Positions 21,611 through 33,631 of a DNA stretch of 64,000 nt are shown one piece after another. Under the pieces are notes generated by a model, which saw only the letters and a list, made by a program, of their open reading frames with translations, searched no databases and had not been told where the DNA came from. Source of the DNA: Sparassis latifolia (lineage: Eukaryota > Basidiomycota > Agaricomycetes > Polyporales > Sparassidaceae); contig CM031562.1 of the NCBI GenBank assembly GCA_018466975.1, positions 3,410,001 through 3,474,000 on the forward strand. Reading direction: 5' to 3'. Positions within the stretch are counted from its first letter, which is position 1; each line of letters begins with the position of its first letter. Position numbers and translations under genes: made by a program.

Positions 21611-23551
21611 TCATCGCTTCGCCCTCTTTCCCCGTCCGCTTTCAGTATTATTTTCGCGGGCCCTCTTTTTGTCTCTGTTACCTTGCGTAGCGGGGGACAT
21701 TTGTTCGTGCAATTTTCTCGTCTCTTGTAACGTACCGCAGAGAATGCGCTTTTCTCCGAGCCGAACGATTACAGCATGTTTTTTATTCAGCGAGAGACTA
21801 TCGACAGTCCCTGGGGCGAGTAAAGCCTCGTCGACCTATAGAGCACATATATTACATTTCAGCCTCTTCTGACGGACGGGTGGACGCACTTCAATTGTCG
21901 TCGGATACTCGCGTAGGCGTCGCTCGAGCACTTGCATCACAACGGAGAGCACCACGGAATCAACTTTAGGTTTCGGTAACTTGCTTTTGGCCCTTGTCTT
22001 CTCCCATTCTTGTTGGGACAAGAACAGTAGCCGGACGAAGGAAACAAGCTCGTTCGGAAGTTGACAATCAGTGAGAATTACGAAGGTGCTTAAACAGGTG
22101 AAGTCAGCATCGCACGCAATAGCGGACAATCAATGCAGACACACTCGTCGTCGGCCTCCTCAAGCCACCAGTCTACGCGCGCTTGCAGATCCTCCGCAAC
22201 AGTCTGTGAGGCAACGGACACAACAAGGTCCGCGCGGATCTCTACGATATCTCCAGGGTTACCTTCGCCCGTTAGAGGTTGCCGAAGAGGAACGAGATCG
22301 ACATGACCATACCGGCGCAGAAGGTCAGAATTTGGAGGGTCGCCGTAAGTGTTCCACTACATCGTTTGTCATGATCTCAGAGAAAGGCCTCCACAGAATG
22401 AACAACGTACAATCTGCTCCCCCACCTTAATAGGCCTGGTAGTCACCATCTTGAGATCTCGCTCTTCGTAGAACAGCTTTGCCTATAGCGAGTTAGTTCG
22501 TGATTGTCATGGGCGTTGATCAATTTTATGTACGTACATTCTCTGACTCGAATCGGGCGTTCAGAAGATCGGCCATCGGGACCATAGCCACATCTGCAGA
22601 ATTCTCGACGTCTTCTTCATCGGCTTCCTGGTCGGCAAGAGTGTCCTCGACAACGTCGTCTTCGCCGCCTAAAAGAGTGTCTTGATCCACCGCAATTGAT
22701 TGAGCCTCGTCGTCGACGTCCATGGAGTTGGCATGATACTTTTGCTCATTTTCATGCGCGGCATCCTCCTCGTCGCCCACGCTGTTCCACCTTTCTACGT
22801 GAAAACTTCTTGAGAGAATGAGGCTGCCCATGATGTGATACCCTTCTAGGGTATAGAATTGTGATATTGACTCTGCGGGGAAGAGATCTGCCCTGCTCTG
22901 ACCCTAGCTCGGTCTCGACTTCGATGGAACGAACCTTATACAGGTGCATACCTTGATTGCGGGTATCAATTTCTCATGGTAGTCTCGTTCTGCTTCATCT
23001 CTTCCTATTTTGTCTGAGAACCTGCAGATCAGAAAACAAGGCGATTCGCAGTCCGACACGGACGGACCTACCACGGCAGTGCCCTGCAGCTCCTGCAGAT
23101 CGCCGTCATTCCAAAACATGGGGGTATCAAATGCTGTTGGGAGAGACGCTTTGAAATACATCAGTGTGCGGTCAATAGGTCAGACCATACGCACTCACAC
23201 ATATATCCAGACCACTTGGACTGAGAGCCCTGTGACTCTTCCCACATCATGCAAAGTATTAGTCCTACCCAACCACGTCCTAACCCGAACTCATTCCAAG
23301 CGCCTCTGCCCAAAAGACCGGGTAGAGAGGATGTCCGCGTCGAGAGTGTGATCTCCCGAGGAATGGTGAACAGCGTGTGCCCTTCCTATGCAGATTGAGT
23401 ATGTCAACACCATTGCATACTGGAGAATACACACGGATATATCCCTCAGTGCCATTGCTCCCCTCCCATGGCCAAAAAATGTGGTGAGATCCATCGAATC
23501 CGCATCGAAGAAGCCGTTTTGCGAGCGAAACCAGTTAACGAAAGCATCCAT
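21611..23551 (-). CDS. rkm4: SET-domain protein lysine methyltransferase (Rkm4/SETD6 type)
   Basis: This class methylates lysines of non-histone proteins, ribosomal protein L42 in the case of yeast Rkm4. The start MDAFVNWFRSQNGF leads into FGHGRGAMALRDIS and EGHTLFTIPREITLSTRTSS, the split SET domain. It continues with GWVGLILCMMWEESQG, SLPTAFDTPMFWNDGDL, and MVPMADLLNAR near the cofactor site, with WNTYGDPPNSDLLRRYG completing SET. An acidic insert (GDEEDAAHENE to DEEDVENSADVA) sits in the middle. Rubisco-LSMT-like C-terminal helices follow. The last exon ends with a basic tail (KKRARENN...GKRAKR) that could be a nuclear signal. One intron near 22880-22940 has an unclear boundary. It shares a 220-bp divergent promoter region with the CRAL-TRIO gene. 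Confidence 0.85.
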
Positions 23552-23771
23552 GTCGTTAACCAGCCTCTAGTAGATAGGAAGAGTTGTTCCTCTCTATGGA
23601 GTTCACCGATGATATAAGTACTAGTACTATTCAAGGGCAGGGGAATAGATTGATTGACCGATTTTGCTTCAATCCGATTACGTAAGCTTCTTATATGGGC
23701 GCCTATTATGTATTCACATGTTCCTTTCCGTCCGCCACTGCAGCCACCATCCTGCCACCGTCCTCGATGCT
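23552..23771. promoter_or_regulatory. Divergent intergenic region, rkm4 and CRAL-TRIO gene
   Basis: Only 220 bp separate the two start codons, so both promoters must be here or overlap the genes. No single TATA box stands out. Confidence 0.45.
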
Positions 23772-25331
23772 ATGGCTATCCAGGGAGTACTGCACTCTAA
23801 CTATGAACATCTAGTCAAGCTTTATGCCGACCATTTGGATACCGCGTTGTATCTGCAAAAGAGAGTCGTTGAAGATATTCTGCCTGGGCTTGTCGACGAG
23901 TTTCAGCTAGATTCAGGAACCGAAGAGAGAGTTAGGCAGTGGTTGGAGGATATCCGTGAGCGCATGTTTCACTTCACGCAGTCTTTTTCATGCTAACGCT
24001 TTCTGTTAGCTTCGATCTTCCGTGTGCTGAAGGTTCGTGTTGTCTCGTTAGCATCAGAACTCATCGCGCGACCATATTTCTTAGAGAAATAAATTCATTG
24101 CTTCTTTTGCAATGGAATCCCTACGAACGACAATTGCGTGGCGAATACGAGAGCTTCCTCATCCAATTCCAGGCCCCCCTACATCGCTTTTACGATGTTT
24201 TCCATCAGCCGCCTGTGATCCGTTTGGCCGCCCTATCGTCCTCTTGAAACTGGCTACTATGACCGAGGCATTGGGTGACGTGCGACAATCAATAATAAAT
24301 AGCATGGAGATACTGCGTCTGCATCTCATGAAAGTTAATGTCAAGGTGTCCACTGAAGATCCGGTCCCCCGACCTGTTCTGCAGTGCGTTATGTTGCTTG
24401 ACGTTGATGGAGTGTCACTTCACAACCTTGTTCGTTCGCCTTGAATATCACCGTTTCATATCATCTCATGGTGTTCTGTAGCAACGTCTTGATTTAGCCA
24501 CTTGGTATATCTACGAATTAATGCCTCGCTTTCCGGGGATGCTTGCGGCAGGTACGTGGGCTTACATAGTGTCTTGTGAATGCCCCGAAACTGACGAATC
24601 ACAGTCTTCATTTTGAATTACACCTGGTCGTACTCCGGCATGTGGGGCATCGCAAAGTAAGTTCTAGAACAAACGACTGCATTTTCATACCGCTGATCAT
24701 TTTATCGTCAGGCGTGCGCTACCTGCGTCAGCGCTATCAAGAGTATTCTTTCCTTCTCCAGCCGAGCTGATCGAATATTTCTCGCCATCTTCTTTACCGC
24801 ATGGTGCGTTGCGACCATTTGCCCGTTCCTAGATGCACCTGAATTCTAATTGACGCCTTTTCGCCAGAGTTTGGCGGGTGTCTTCCTCCGCTCTCGAAAC
24901 TCGAAGACCCATTGCGAATTCATACCTATCCATTAGCAGCAGAGTTTGTGGAGCATAGTCGACCACGTGGACAACCATCGCCTCCCCACCCACCCTCCAT
25001 CGCCTCATCGAGTGTGGGTGCCTCGCTTTCTCCCACCTCCTCGTCGAACCCTTTCTTCGGCTACCCTGTCTCCTATCATACTTCGACCCCTACTCTGCGT
25101 CATGGTCGCCGACGGAAACGGGACCTTCTGCGGACACTCGCACGTCTCTTCTGGGCGCGCTGGCACTTCCACATCTCTGCTTCTCTTTGTCTGCTTCTGG
25201 TGTTCGTAGCGGCTACATTGGTGCGGCGTTTCCGGAAACAGGAACGGCGAGGGCTCTTTGAGTATTTGACCATGCCGCCAAGGCTGGTGAGGTCGGCAAC
25301 GGCGTTCGCGCGCTCACAAATCACAGCCTAG
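23772..25331 (+). CDS. CRAL-TRIO (Sec14-like) domain protein with C-terminal membrane anchor
   Basis: This is a lipid-binding and transfer family protein. Helical CRAL-TRIO N region residues (YLQKRVVEDILPGLVDEFQL, FRVLKRNKFIASFAMESLRT) come first. The lipid-binding domain follows with DPFGRPIVLLKLA, VMLLDVDGVSL, LDLATWYIYELMPRFPGMLA and FILNYTWSYSGMWGIAKRAL, ending SRVFFPSPAELIEYF. A Ser/Pro-rich linker leads to a basic stretch (GRRRKRDLL) and a predicted membrane helix (HISASLCLLLVFVAATLV) near the end. That layout suggests anchoring to a membrane facing the cytosol, unlike soluble Sec14. About seven short introns are removed. The start is the first ATG in the spliced frame; an upstream in-frame extension lacks conservation. 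Confidence 0.85.
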
Positions 25332-26359
25332 TCGCACGCGGAGCTCCATGGGACATATAAGCTTATATTCTTGCTTCCATTTTCTTGTTTGCGGAGTTAG
25401 CTTACTGTACACGTAAGTAACTACAAATTGTATACTTCTATCTGCACTGAGACTAGTCTGCAGGAATTAATTACGACGTGAATCTGACATTTTCGCAACT
25501 CGAAGCCTCTCTGTTCGCTCCTTCGCACAAGGCTCCAGGCTCTACAGTACAGTCATACAGAGTTGCTTCTGTAATCCAATGACATATTCGCCTGACCCTA
25601 TACGTCGGATGGCAGATGGTCAGCGGAAGAAGCTTCGTCTCGTCGCAGCTCCGGTTGAATCGATGGCGTTGTTGCGAGAAGTCGAACGCCTGCGGCCGGC
25701 TCGAGACCATCTGTTCAGCATGCTCTGACCACGCTGAGTCGCTGCGTTTCAATCCGATTTCTTATCCTCTTCCGAGTGACGTGAGTCTTCAGCCTCAATT
25801 ATTGTGCGCAGTTGAGCACAGGGTCACCGAACATGTGTTGCGCTCAAGCCGTGGAACGGTCGCGGTCTTCTGCAGGTTTACGGCCATGCGCAGAGTCATC
25901 CGACCCGTTCGACAACTTCGTCCTCGCCGCGTCTTCGTTGGCAGACTACCCAACAGAGTAAAATCAACGTTGTTGTGGCTGCACAGGGTCGAGCTCATGT
26001 TGGCTGCATACAGTATCCGCAGCCTCATCCTGGGGGTGGCGGTGGCGTGTCAAGCTGTAGACTTTGTATTGGTACATGAGCGTCGACAGCACGCATGCAC
26101 AATGCAGAACGTGTGCAGGGTAGCGCAGTCCACTCCTGGAAAGCCTGACGTCTGCAGCAAGGCTCGGGGATGCTACAGCTCCACTGGATTTTTTTTGCAA
26201 CCACCTCACTGTTTTTGCAACATTACCGACAGCGCGCATGTACAAGGAGAGCCTTTCAGTACACAAACTATTATTATGTATATGTGCCAACACGTTTGAT
26301 ACAGGACCACTGCAAGGTGAGGGGTATCCACAATGACGATATAACTAGTATAACATAAT
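25332..26359. other. Intergenic, possible small ORF
   Basis: A 49-codon plus-strand frame (25579-25728) has a charged helical composition (MALLREVERLRPARD), and a longer plus frame at 25616-26299 is Cys-rich with no domain. Neither can be tied to a family. Part of the stretch is 3' flank of the two convergent genes. Confidence 0.3.
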
Positions 26360-27662
26360 TTACAGGAAGTATTCCGGCAACTAGGGGAGGAGTCAGTGGT
26401 TCGCAAGCGGCATGGAGAATAATGACGCACTCTTCCACCCGCGTTCTGCGCCGCTTGATGGCTGGGCCCATCCCTCTCGTTCTCGGGGGCCGCCTGAAAC
26501 ACGTTGAAGTACATTGATGATCCGCCAGGCCCCACTTCCAATATACTTGCAGAATTTCCACATCGATAACAATAATTGGGTGCGGACCACACCGTCGATA
26601 GGTGTTTGTCAAATAGTGATGCGTAACCCTCCATACAGAGCTGGTGTGCCCGCAGGATGTGCGACATATTGTTTGTCTCGAGAAACTTGTATACTACGCC
26701 AGAACCGAACGTGTAGCCGGCGCCGCTGCCGAACTCAACATAAAGCACTGCAGGGTCACATGGACAAACGGGGGAAGCTCACCGTGGTGAGATGGCGAAG
26801 TCTTCCTTCTCCGGATCCGGGTCTGACCACACCAAGTCCGCCATAGGACCCTCGTGGGGAATTTCTAAGTTCATGTGAGGCTCCATCCATCACGGTCATA
26901 GGATATGAATCAACCTCGAAATCGATCAACGACCTTGATCTGGTCAATTGAATGTATTGAGGGCGATAGCCCTACTTCCGGTGAGCGAGTGGCAGTAGAC
27001 CTGTGAGACGGGCGTACCACCATGAACGCAAAATATCTTGTCATCAATCACCACAGATAATGTCAAGAAGTCAAACATGTCCGTAAAATATGTCCAGACA
27101 TGCGAGGATCCGTATTTCCGCACACATTCGGTATAGAAGCCGTACGTCTGGACAGAGGTGAGAAAAACTCCTGGTAATGCGTAGGGCACTGACCTGGGTG
27201 ACCGCTCTCGACTCATGATTACCTCTAATCAGCTGCACCCGGTCAGGCCATCGTAGCTTCAGGCATGTCAAGAGCGAGATTGTTTCGACGCTGAATAGTC
27301 CTCGGTCGACGTAGTCGCCTGGAGTTAAGTCAGCTACCCGGGAGTCTGCACAATACGAACGACACGCACGCACCCAGAAAGAGGTAGTTGGTTTCGGGAG
27401 CATATCCCCCTATCCGAAATATCTCGATGAGGTCGTAGAACTGACTTAAAGAGTGACTCAGATCGCGCTCACTCGTGCACTGGCACTCGTCTCACCCATG
27501 AATGTCTCCGACCACTGTCACTGGAGCACTAACGTGGACGACGTTTGACTCCCGCATGAGGACCTCTTTTGTTTTCTCGCATATTTCGCGGAGAAGTGCT
27601 TCATGGAGGAGTTGCTTCCGGAGCAATTGTTGAATACATGCGTCCAGATCGAAGGGTGCCAT
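26360..27662 (-). CDS. ppg1: Serine/threonine protein phosphatase Ppg1 (PP2A-like)
   Basis: Ppg1 is a PP2A-like catalytic subunit; in yeast it works with the Far (STRIPAK-like) complex and affects mitophagy and glycogen. Nine exons give 315 residues. Metal-binding and catalytic motifs are intact: [39 protein letters not shown] and [44 protein letters not shown] and [13 protein letters not shown] favour Ppg1 over PP4 or PP6. The last exon (26360-26380) is only 21 nt and encodes LPEYFL, giving the YFL carboxyl end that is methylated in PP2A-like enzymes; without this splice the frame runs on into an unrelated tail. All exon phases agree. Confidence 0.92.
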
Positions 27663-29599
27663 AGAGCGTTCCGCATAAGTTTTTCCTGCGCTGCGAGGGA
27701 ACCATTCTTACCTAATCGTTAATCGTTGGCGCTTGCTTGACGCACTCGACCAATTTGGGCAATGTTCAAGTTGATCCTTCCCATCCAGCGTCCAAGGCTC
27801 TCTCCCTAGTCTGCTTTGTGCGTGTAATTATTTTAGTTCTGCGACGCAAAGTTGTGGACCTGGTGACTCCTACTACTTCTCTAGCTATCTCGGCTATCTC
27901 GGATGTCGTCTCGGAAGGTGTTGAGGCTCGGACTGGCATGGCGTCTTCTTCAAACTAATCATCGTTGTCATGCCTTCCCACCTGTGGTCTATCCATGTGC
28001 TCTCAACTATATTTTCCTGGCTGTTCCTCTCTCATAGCTCATGATTCATCGCGCCGACGTCTTGTCATAATCCAGGACAGTCGATGTTCTCCTCGGCGTC
28101 GATGGTACTTCGATCATGATGTATCGTTGATTAACTGAGGTGTGTTAAGTCGCCTGTAGTCACGTCGGTTTACTTGCCGTATGTGCATGCTTATCCCGAT
28201 TCCCCGCGGCGCTTCTGCTATATCTGAAACCATGATGCATGACGTTGTCCTGCTTCTCCCTGGATATGAAATCCGTTTGGTGCAGTGCCTCGGCGCCGAG
28301 GACATTATCAGTCGCCACTGATAAATTGCCTGGAAAGCTTTTTAGCTGTATGACCATTGTCACACCATATCCAATCTGTTTGAAAGCTGACTCATAATGT
28401 GCAGTTTTGACGAGTGACTGAACTCTGCTGCAAAAATGAATGGGACCATCTCTGCGATATGTTGCAGTGGCTACAGGGAATTCCCGTGCACCCAGTCCTC
28501 CGCTGCAAATTAAAGACGGATGCACTTTTCACTAGGGGGCGGAAGGAGCCACCTTCCGACCCAATCAGAACCTTGTCGAGCAGGCCGAGCAGCTTCTCAT
28601 CTGTCATGCCTCCAGAAGCTACGACATGTGGATATTACGGGATGAATGTCGGCATTTGACCAGTTGCGACCCGGCCGAAGTCCTTGTTGATCGCACCAGC
28701 ACTCAGATACTAGCTTAGTCCACTGGATGGCCTGTAGAGAGCAAAGATGGTTTTGTGCGTGCGTGAGCTTTTATTCGTATGTCTACTGACCGGTGTTTCT
28801 GTACTCTGTGGACGTGCTAGGCCCCTTTTGCGACATAAACACCGCCGCTCGATCTCTGCAGCTCTTTCTAATTCCTTGACTACTCGGGTCTGATATTGCC
28901 TTCTTTAGGATCACTTAAATATGAGAAGACCTTCAGCCCTTCGAGAGCGCCTTCTCTGGAAAGAAGTAGTAAACATGATTCCCCATAGGGCTTGATGCTG
29001 ATCTGATAGGCGAGCGCGATGAACATCTATCCGCATCGCACGGACGTAGCAATCTCGATATCGCGATTCCTCGGCCACGGTTTGTGTCATACTGATGGTT
29101 GTTGAGAGCAGATTGTGCTTCTGTGCATATACACTATTCGCGTACTGTGCTACTCAGCTGCGGTCGGACTGCGCCGGAACGGTCGTAATTAGAGGATCCG
29201 AAACACTCCGTTTTGAAGAACAACGAACGCAATATTGCGGTCCTTGAACGCGACTCATTTCAACCCACAACACGCCCGACCGGCCCCGGAACTTCGCTTC
29301 CATCCGCGCGGGATGGCTTCTTACGGTTAACCGGCTTAACTGTCCATCGAAGCAAATTCGGTGGTACCTTCTAGGGCATTTCACAGTGCACTCCATAAGT
29401 CCATTCAAGGTGATGTTCATCAAATCGCTGGCCGGTGTGCGATCTTTACCAAACTGGAATCGGGAAAAAGTGCATTCCCATTTTGTTCATTTCATGTACG
29501 AACCGGTTATACTCAGGGAAAGTGCCTTCATGTCGATCGGTCGTAGCGCCTATCGTTCCGACATGGGAAGGTGCGTTCCTGATGTCACTCCTGGCCACA
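27663..29599. other. Gene-poor intergenic region
   Basis: About 1.9 kb between the divergent ppg1 and C2H2 genes. Short frames occur on both strands (for example minus 28160-28525) but none has a recognisable domain. Confidence 0.35.
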
Positions 29600-29606
29600 T
29601 ATAAAT
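29600..29606 (+). promoter_or_regulatory. TATA box of C2H2 factor gene
   Basis: TATAAAT lies 59 bp before the chosen start codon at 29665. Confidence 0.55.
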
Positions 29607-29664
29607 GTTGGCTGACAACTCGGTTCGTCATTTGAGAGCATCCACTTGTCGTTCGCCACTGGCT

Positions 29665-30488
29665 ATGAATCCCTCGCGCCCCTCTGATCAGACCAACAAC
29701 CAAGATCCGCGCACGATGTCCGCCGACGGCTCTCACTACCAGTACCACGCGTCTTCGCAGACCGCTAGCCATCTCGCGCATGCCGGGGGGCTGCAGCAGC
29801 CTTCATACTATCATCCCTCGCGGTACAACTCCTCGGATCCACCATACCCCTCCTCCCACTACACCCCACAACACTCTCAGTATCCCCAGACAACCGCTGC
29901 TCATCAGGCCCCCAAGCAATATGTACTCCAACGCCCGTAGTAAGTCAGGCACATTGCCCGAGGAAACGATCTCACCGTAATGCTCCCATAGTTCCTGAGC
30001 TGACCCTTCGCGATCTTCCCTTCTCCAACACTCATCCCACGTCCGCTCTAGGCAGACAGGGACACCCGGGATACGGAGCTGCTACCGTCCCGCCCCAGCC
30101 TTACCGCCCCTGCTCTCACCCGACATCATCGTCAGCACAATACGGGTCCTCCATGTCGTCCCTCCAATCTCTGGCGGAAGGGCACCAATACTACTCCACT
30201 CCGGCGCATACAATGCAGATGTATCCCCCTCACGGCAGCCACACCCCAGGACCGCACGCCAGCATCGTTATCCCCCCCTCGACGCCGGAGGCACCCACCG
30301 TGGAGCGGTACCAGTGCGACAAGTGCGACAAGACGTTTGGGCGTTCGCATGACCGGAAGCGCCACTTCGAGACGCAGCATATGCAGCCGCACCCCCACCT
30401 GTGTCCGCAGTGCAAGAAGAGTTTCAGTCGCGGGGATTCGCTGAAGCGACACATTGACAATGGTGGTTGCGAGAAGGCTCCGTACTAA
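29665..30488 (+). CDS. C2H2 zinc-finger transcription factor
   Basis: Two exons (29665-29936, 30056-30488) give 234 residues. The first 160 or so residues are rich in Ser, Pro, Gln, Tyr and His (HYQYHASSQ, SSHYTPQHSQYPQ), typical of an unstructured activation region. Two tandem C2H2 fingers end the protein: YQCDKCDKTFGRSHDRKRHF followed by ETQH, and HLCPQCKKSFSRGDSLKRHI followed by DNGGC, where the last ligand is Cys rather than His. The protein ends eight residues later (EKAPY). It probably binds DNA in the nucleus; the target is unknown. The start is the ATG nearest the TATA box; an upstream in-frame GTG-initiated stretch is ignored. Confidence 0.85.
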
Positions 30489-32568
30489 TTCGCGATCGTT
30501 CCCATGCCCCTTCTCCGTTGCCGTCGTGTACGTCGTTTCACGATCATGCTTTTGCTCCGTCCTGTCCATCAATTTCTTGTCTCCTGCCCCTTGCAGAATA
30601 GCTTATATCGCATTTACTGCTATTTTCTGTACTCCTCACCATACTGTAGCGGCATCTTCGAAATGTAACTCTATTTGTTGCGTGCTGATAGAAATTTCGG
30701 CTTCTTTCGTCTCGACAGCGCCATGTGAACATCTGAGATGTTTCTGTCCTTGCGAAGCCCGGCGAAGTCACCATCATTAGCCGGTGTTGCAGAAAGGCAA
30801 GTCCGACGTCTTTCGCGGATGACAGCCCTTCTACGAGTTCACCTCGTAATATGATAGCTCTGGCAAGTGCAGCATATGTCCTGCTCTCCGTGTGTAAAGG
30901 AAATGATGGCGAAACCGACGACGCATTGACGTATTTCGCCCCGGTGAATACTCATACAAATAGATTTTCTCTCACCGTTGTGAGACTGCCTTCAGCACTC
31001 AACTGCAGTGGTATGCCTCGGACCTCGTAGGGCCCATGGGATCATCCCGAAGGCGAAGGCGAATCAGCCTGATCAGCTGCCAGTGGGCTTCATGACCGGC
31101 TCTTCTCTTCTTCATCTGAGATTCCTGTGAGGGGGCCAAAGCTAAAGCCCGATACTGAATCACCGATTGCTTGGATTGGCCGGCCTTCCGCGTCGCAGCA
31201 TGTGGAATATCTGCGCGGGGAATGGAGCCCGCTATCTTCCTGTCGCGATTCGGGCTGAGCGCTGAGCCGCAACCGCCGCAGCGGATGCCCTTTCTGTCCA
31301 GCGAAGGATTTACCCGCTGCCGACCGACACTCAGCCGCATGTGTTCGACGATATAAATAATTATGAATTCTTGAACAGCTCGTGGGCATTTCGACACTCA
31401 CAATAGGTGCGGGCATTGTCCGCTGTTGAGAAGCCCAGAAGATTGGGGCCCGAGGTGGAGGAGAGCATGCCATGGAACCAGCATCTCCGATGGGTGCGCC
31501 GCTTTCAGGAGGCTATCGATATCTCGCAACTCGGGCGAGGATTCACTGATACGAAGGACCAGCTCAAGCAACCTTCTTGCGCCATCTGTCTGCTGCCTGA
31601 AGTCCGGGCCAGCAGCTACATTGCCATTTTGGTCTGATGTCTGCGTGTGACGGTAGACAGGTATCGGTCGCTGCCGAGAAGCAGACGCGCTGAGTTCAGG
31701 CTGATCTGCTAAAAAATTTGTCGGCCAGTCGGTAAACAAATGGCTCTGGAACGTCACCCTGACCTACCTTCCCGCGACAGTATGGCAGAGCGGTCTCCAG
31801 TCGTGCCTGTGGGAATATCACATATAAAAATTTGCGGGCTTAGGAGACAACTTTGCCATCCTTCAATTTGGCTAGCGCATGACGGCTTCAAGAATCTCGT
31901 AGCCTCGCTGAGAGGAAGAACAAGCAGCTCGGAGAGACCTGCCTCTCGTGAGCAGATGATTGGAGTCCGAGGCAAAGAGACGTGACCCGCGTAAATCGCA
32001 GCCCTTCCATCCAAAGATGCTGTTCATTAGGACCAATGATTGCGAGATGAATCGCCAAGTCGGCGTGTCGGAGTAAGAAGCAGACGGAGGAGCGAAAAAG
32101 CCCATCCGATGCTCACCAGAGGATGATGGGCCCTTTCACCCAGAGTTGACCGAGTAATTGAGGACCGCTCGTACGGCTGGAGAATTCAAATGGCTTCGCC
32201 AATTGAGTTCTAATCATGAACTGGGGATAGTCAGGGGGTTATCGAGATTTCTCGCGTGGTAGAGGCCAGCTTCTGTAACATAGAAACGTGCGCCGTCGGC
32301 GTTGGCATTGATAGGGAAGCTCGCGCTGAAGAACTTCGCAAAAAAAGGATACGTCAGATGTCTGTTGCCCCGCAATAAGGTCAGTAGCTGTCTGTCCGAA
32401 ACTATTGACGCAGCCCACCGATTGTTCCGCGACGTTCAACGCTTTTCTGCCCTCGCGGTAGCCAGGATCCCGGTTACAGGTACCTGTTTCAAACCTTCTT
32501 TGAATGTCCTCGAACCCGGACCCGTGGCTCAGCAGGACCCGACAATTGGGCAAGGTCCCCGAGCCAGT
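30489..32568. other. Gene-poor region with an unassigned minus-strand ORF cluster
   Basis: Several minus-strand frames (31090-31473, 31398-31757, 31754-32105) could be exons of one gene. Segments such as ARRLLELVLRISESSPELRD are helical and codon-like, but no family is recognised and I could not build a convincing splice chain. Confidence 0.3.
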
Positions 32569-32957
32569 GGATGACTTTCCGTAACGTTTAGAACCAACTT
32601 TTCTAGATTTTGCAAGTTCCAACCGGAGCGTGAAAGCGTGACCCGCCCGTGACCAAGTGTGACAATCAACCGTTAGACCGGCCCAAGTGAGCGGGACGGG
32701 CGCTAACGCCTCTGATGCACGTCTGGAGAGGGTGTCGACCCCCTCTCCAGATTGGCCTGTCTGGAGAGCATTTGGTGCAATCGACTCAAGATGGGCGGAG
32801 ATTCGGCTATCCGGGACATTTCCCGGAACTCCGCTGGGTCACGGTTGTGATTCCTTTCTATGGCAGGTGGTTCGGGCGTCTACAGAGCGACTAGCAATCT
32901 GGAACGCAAAATCTAGAAAAGTCGTATCTAAACTGCGTTACGGAAAGTCACCCAGTT
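32569..32957. mobile_element. MITE-like element with about 50-bp inverted termini
   Basis: Left arm GACTTTCCGTAACG... and right arm (inverted) share GACTTTCCGTAACG and ACTTTTCTAGATTTTGC with small gaps. The interior includes a hairpin, CTGGAGAGGG facing CCCTCTCCAG (32723-32750). It has no coding frame. A target duplication is not clear. Confidence 0.6.
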
Positions 32958-33631
32958 ACGGATAAATTTTGAACTTTCGAGAGCCTCGGTTGACCGCCAT
33001 TTCGCGGACATCGGGGGGCAGCGCCTAGGAGGCCTGATCCGGGGTCGGACAAACACTTGTGGAAGCCTGGCGGGGAGGGCCGATAGGGCCGAAGGAGGAG
33101 CCGGCGAGCCGCCGGCCTCAGAAGCGCCCAAATTTAGGGTTAAAACCACGAAGGCCAAAAATGCGTTAAGGTCTCATTTTTCACGGACATTGGGCCAAAA
33201 AAGGCCTTTACCCAACGGACATTTTTGCCGTCTCCGGATCAGGCCTATTCACCAATTATCGGGGGGCATCTATCGCTCCTGAGGATCATCCAGACTCCGA
33301 CAGAGGACGTCCGCAAAAACACAGACGTGGCCTGCCGGTGTCTGCATACCAGGCTCATGGTTATCCACCGACAAGCACGTCGACGTAAATTGAATTTCAA
33401 TGTTCTGGCAATGCGAAGAGCCTGAGATTAACGCGGGCAGCGCTCCGAAGACAGACACTCTGGCTTCATTATGACATCGGACCTACCAAGGATAATCGCC
33501 GCCTGTTCGCCTGAACATCGAACCGTGAGCCGACAAACATCTAATACATACCACAACACACCACACACATATGATACAAGGCGCAGAACCGGCCAAAATA
33601 TCGTCTCCGGTGCTGCAAGGGCGTAAATGAC
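32958..33631. other. Intergenic, GC-rich possibly repetitive
   Basis: Contains GC-rich sequence and the motifs tttagggtt and ttttgccgtctccgg, which resemble low-copy repeat debris. No gene was recognised. Confidence 0.3.

Noticed and set aside
25616..26299. 227-codon plus-strand frame
   Set aside because: Cys-rich without a domain, overlapped by frames on the other strand, and runs into the ppg1 3' flank. No splice or codon evidence favours it.
28160..28525. 121-codon minus frame suspected to be a retroelement gag
   Set aside because: No zinc knuckle, protease or other retroelement motif could be seen.
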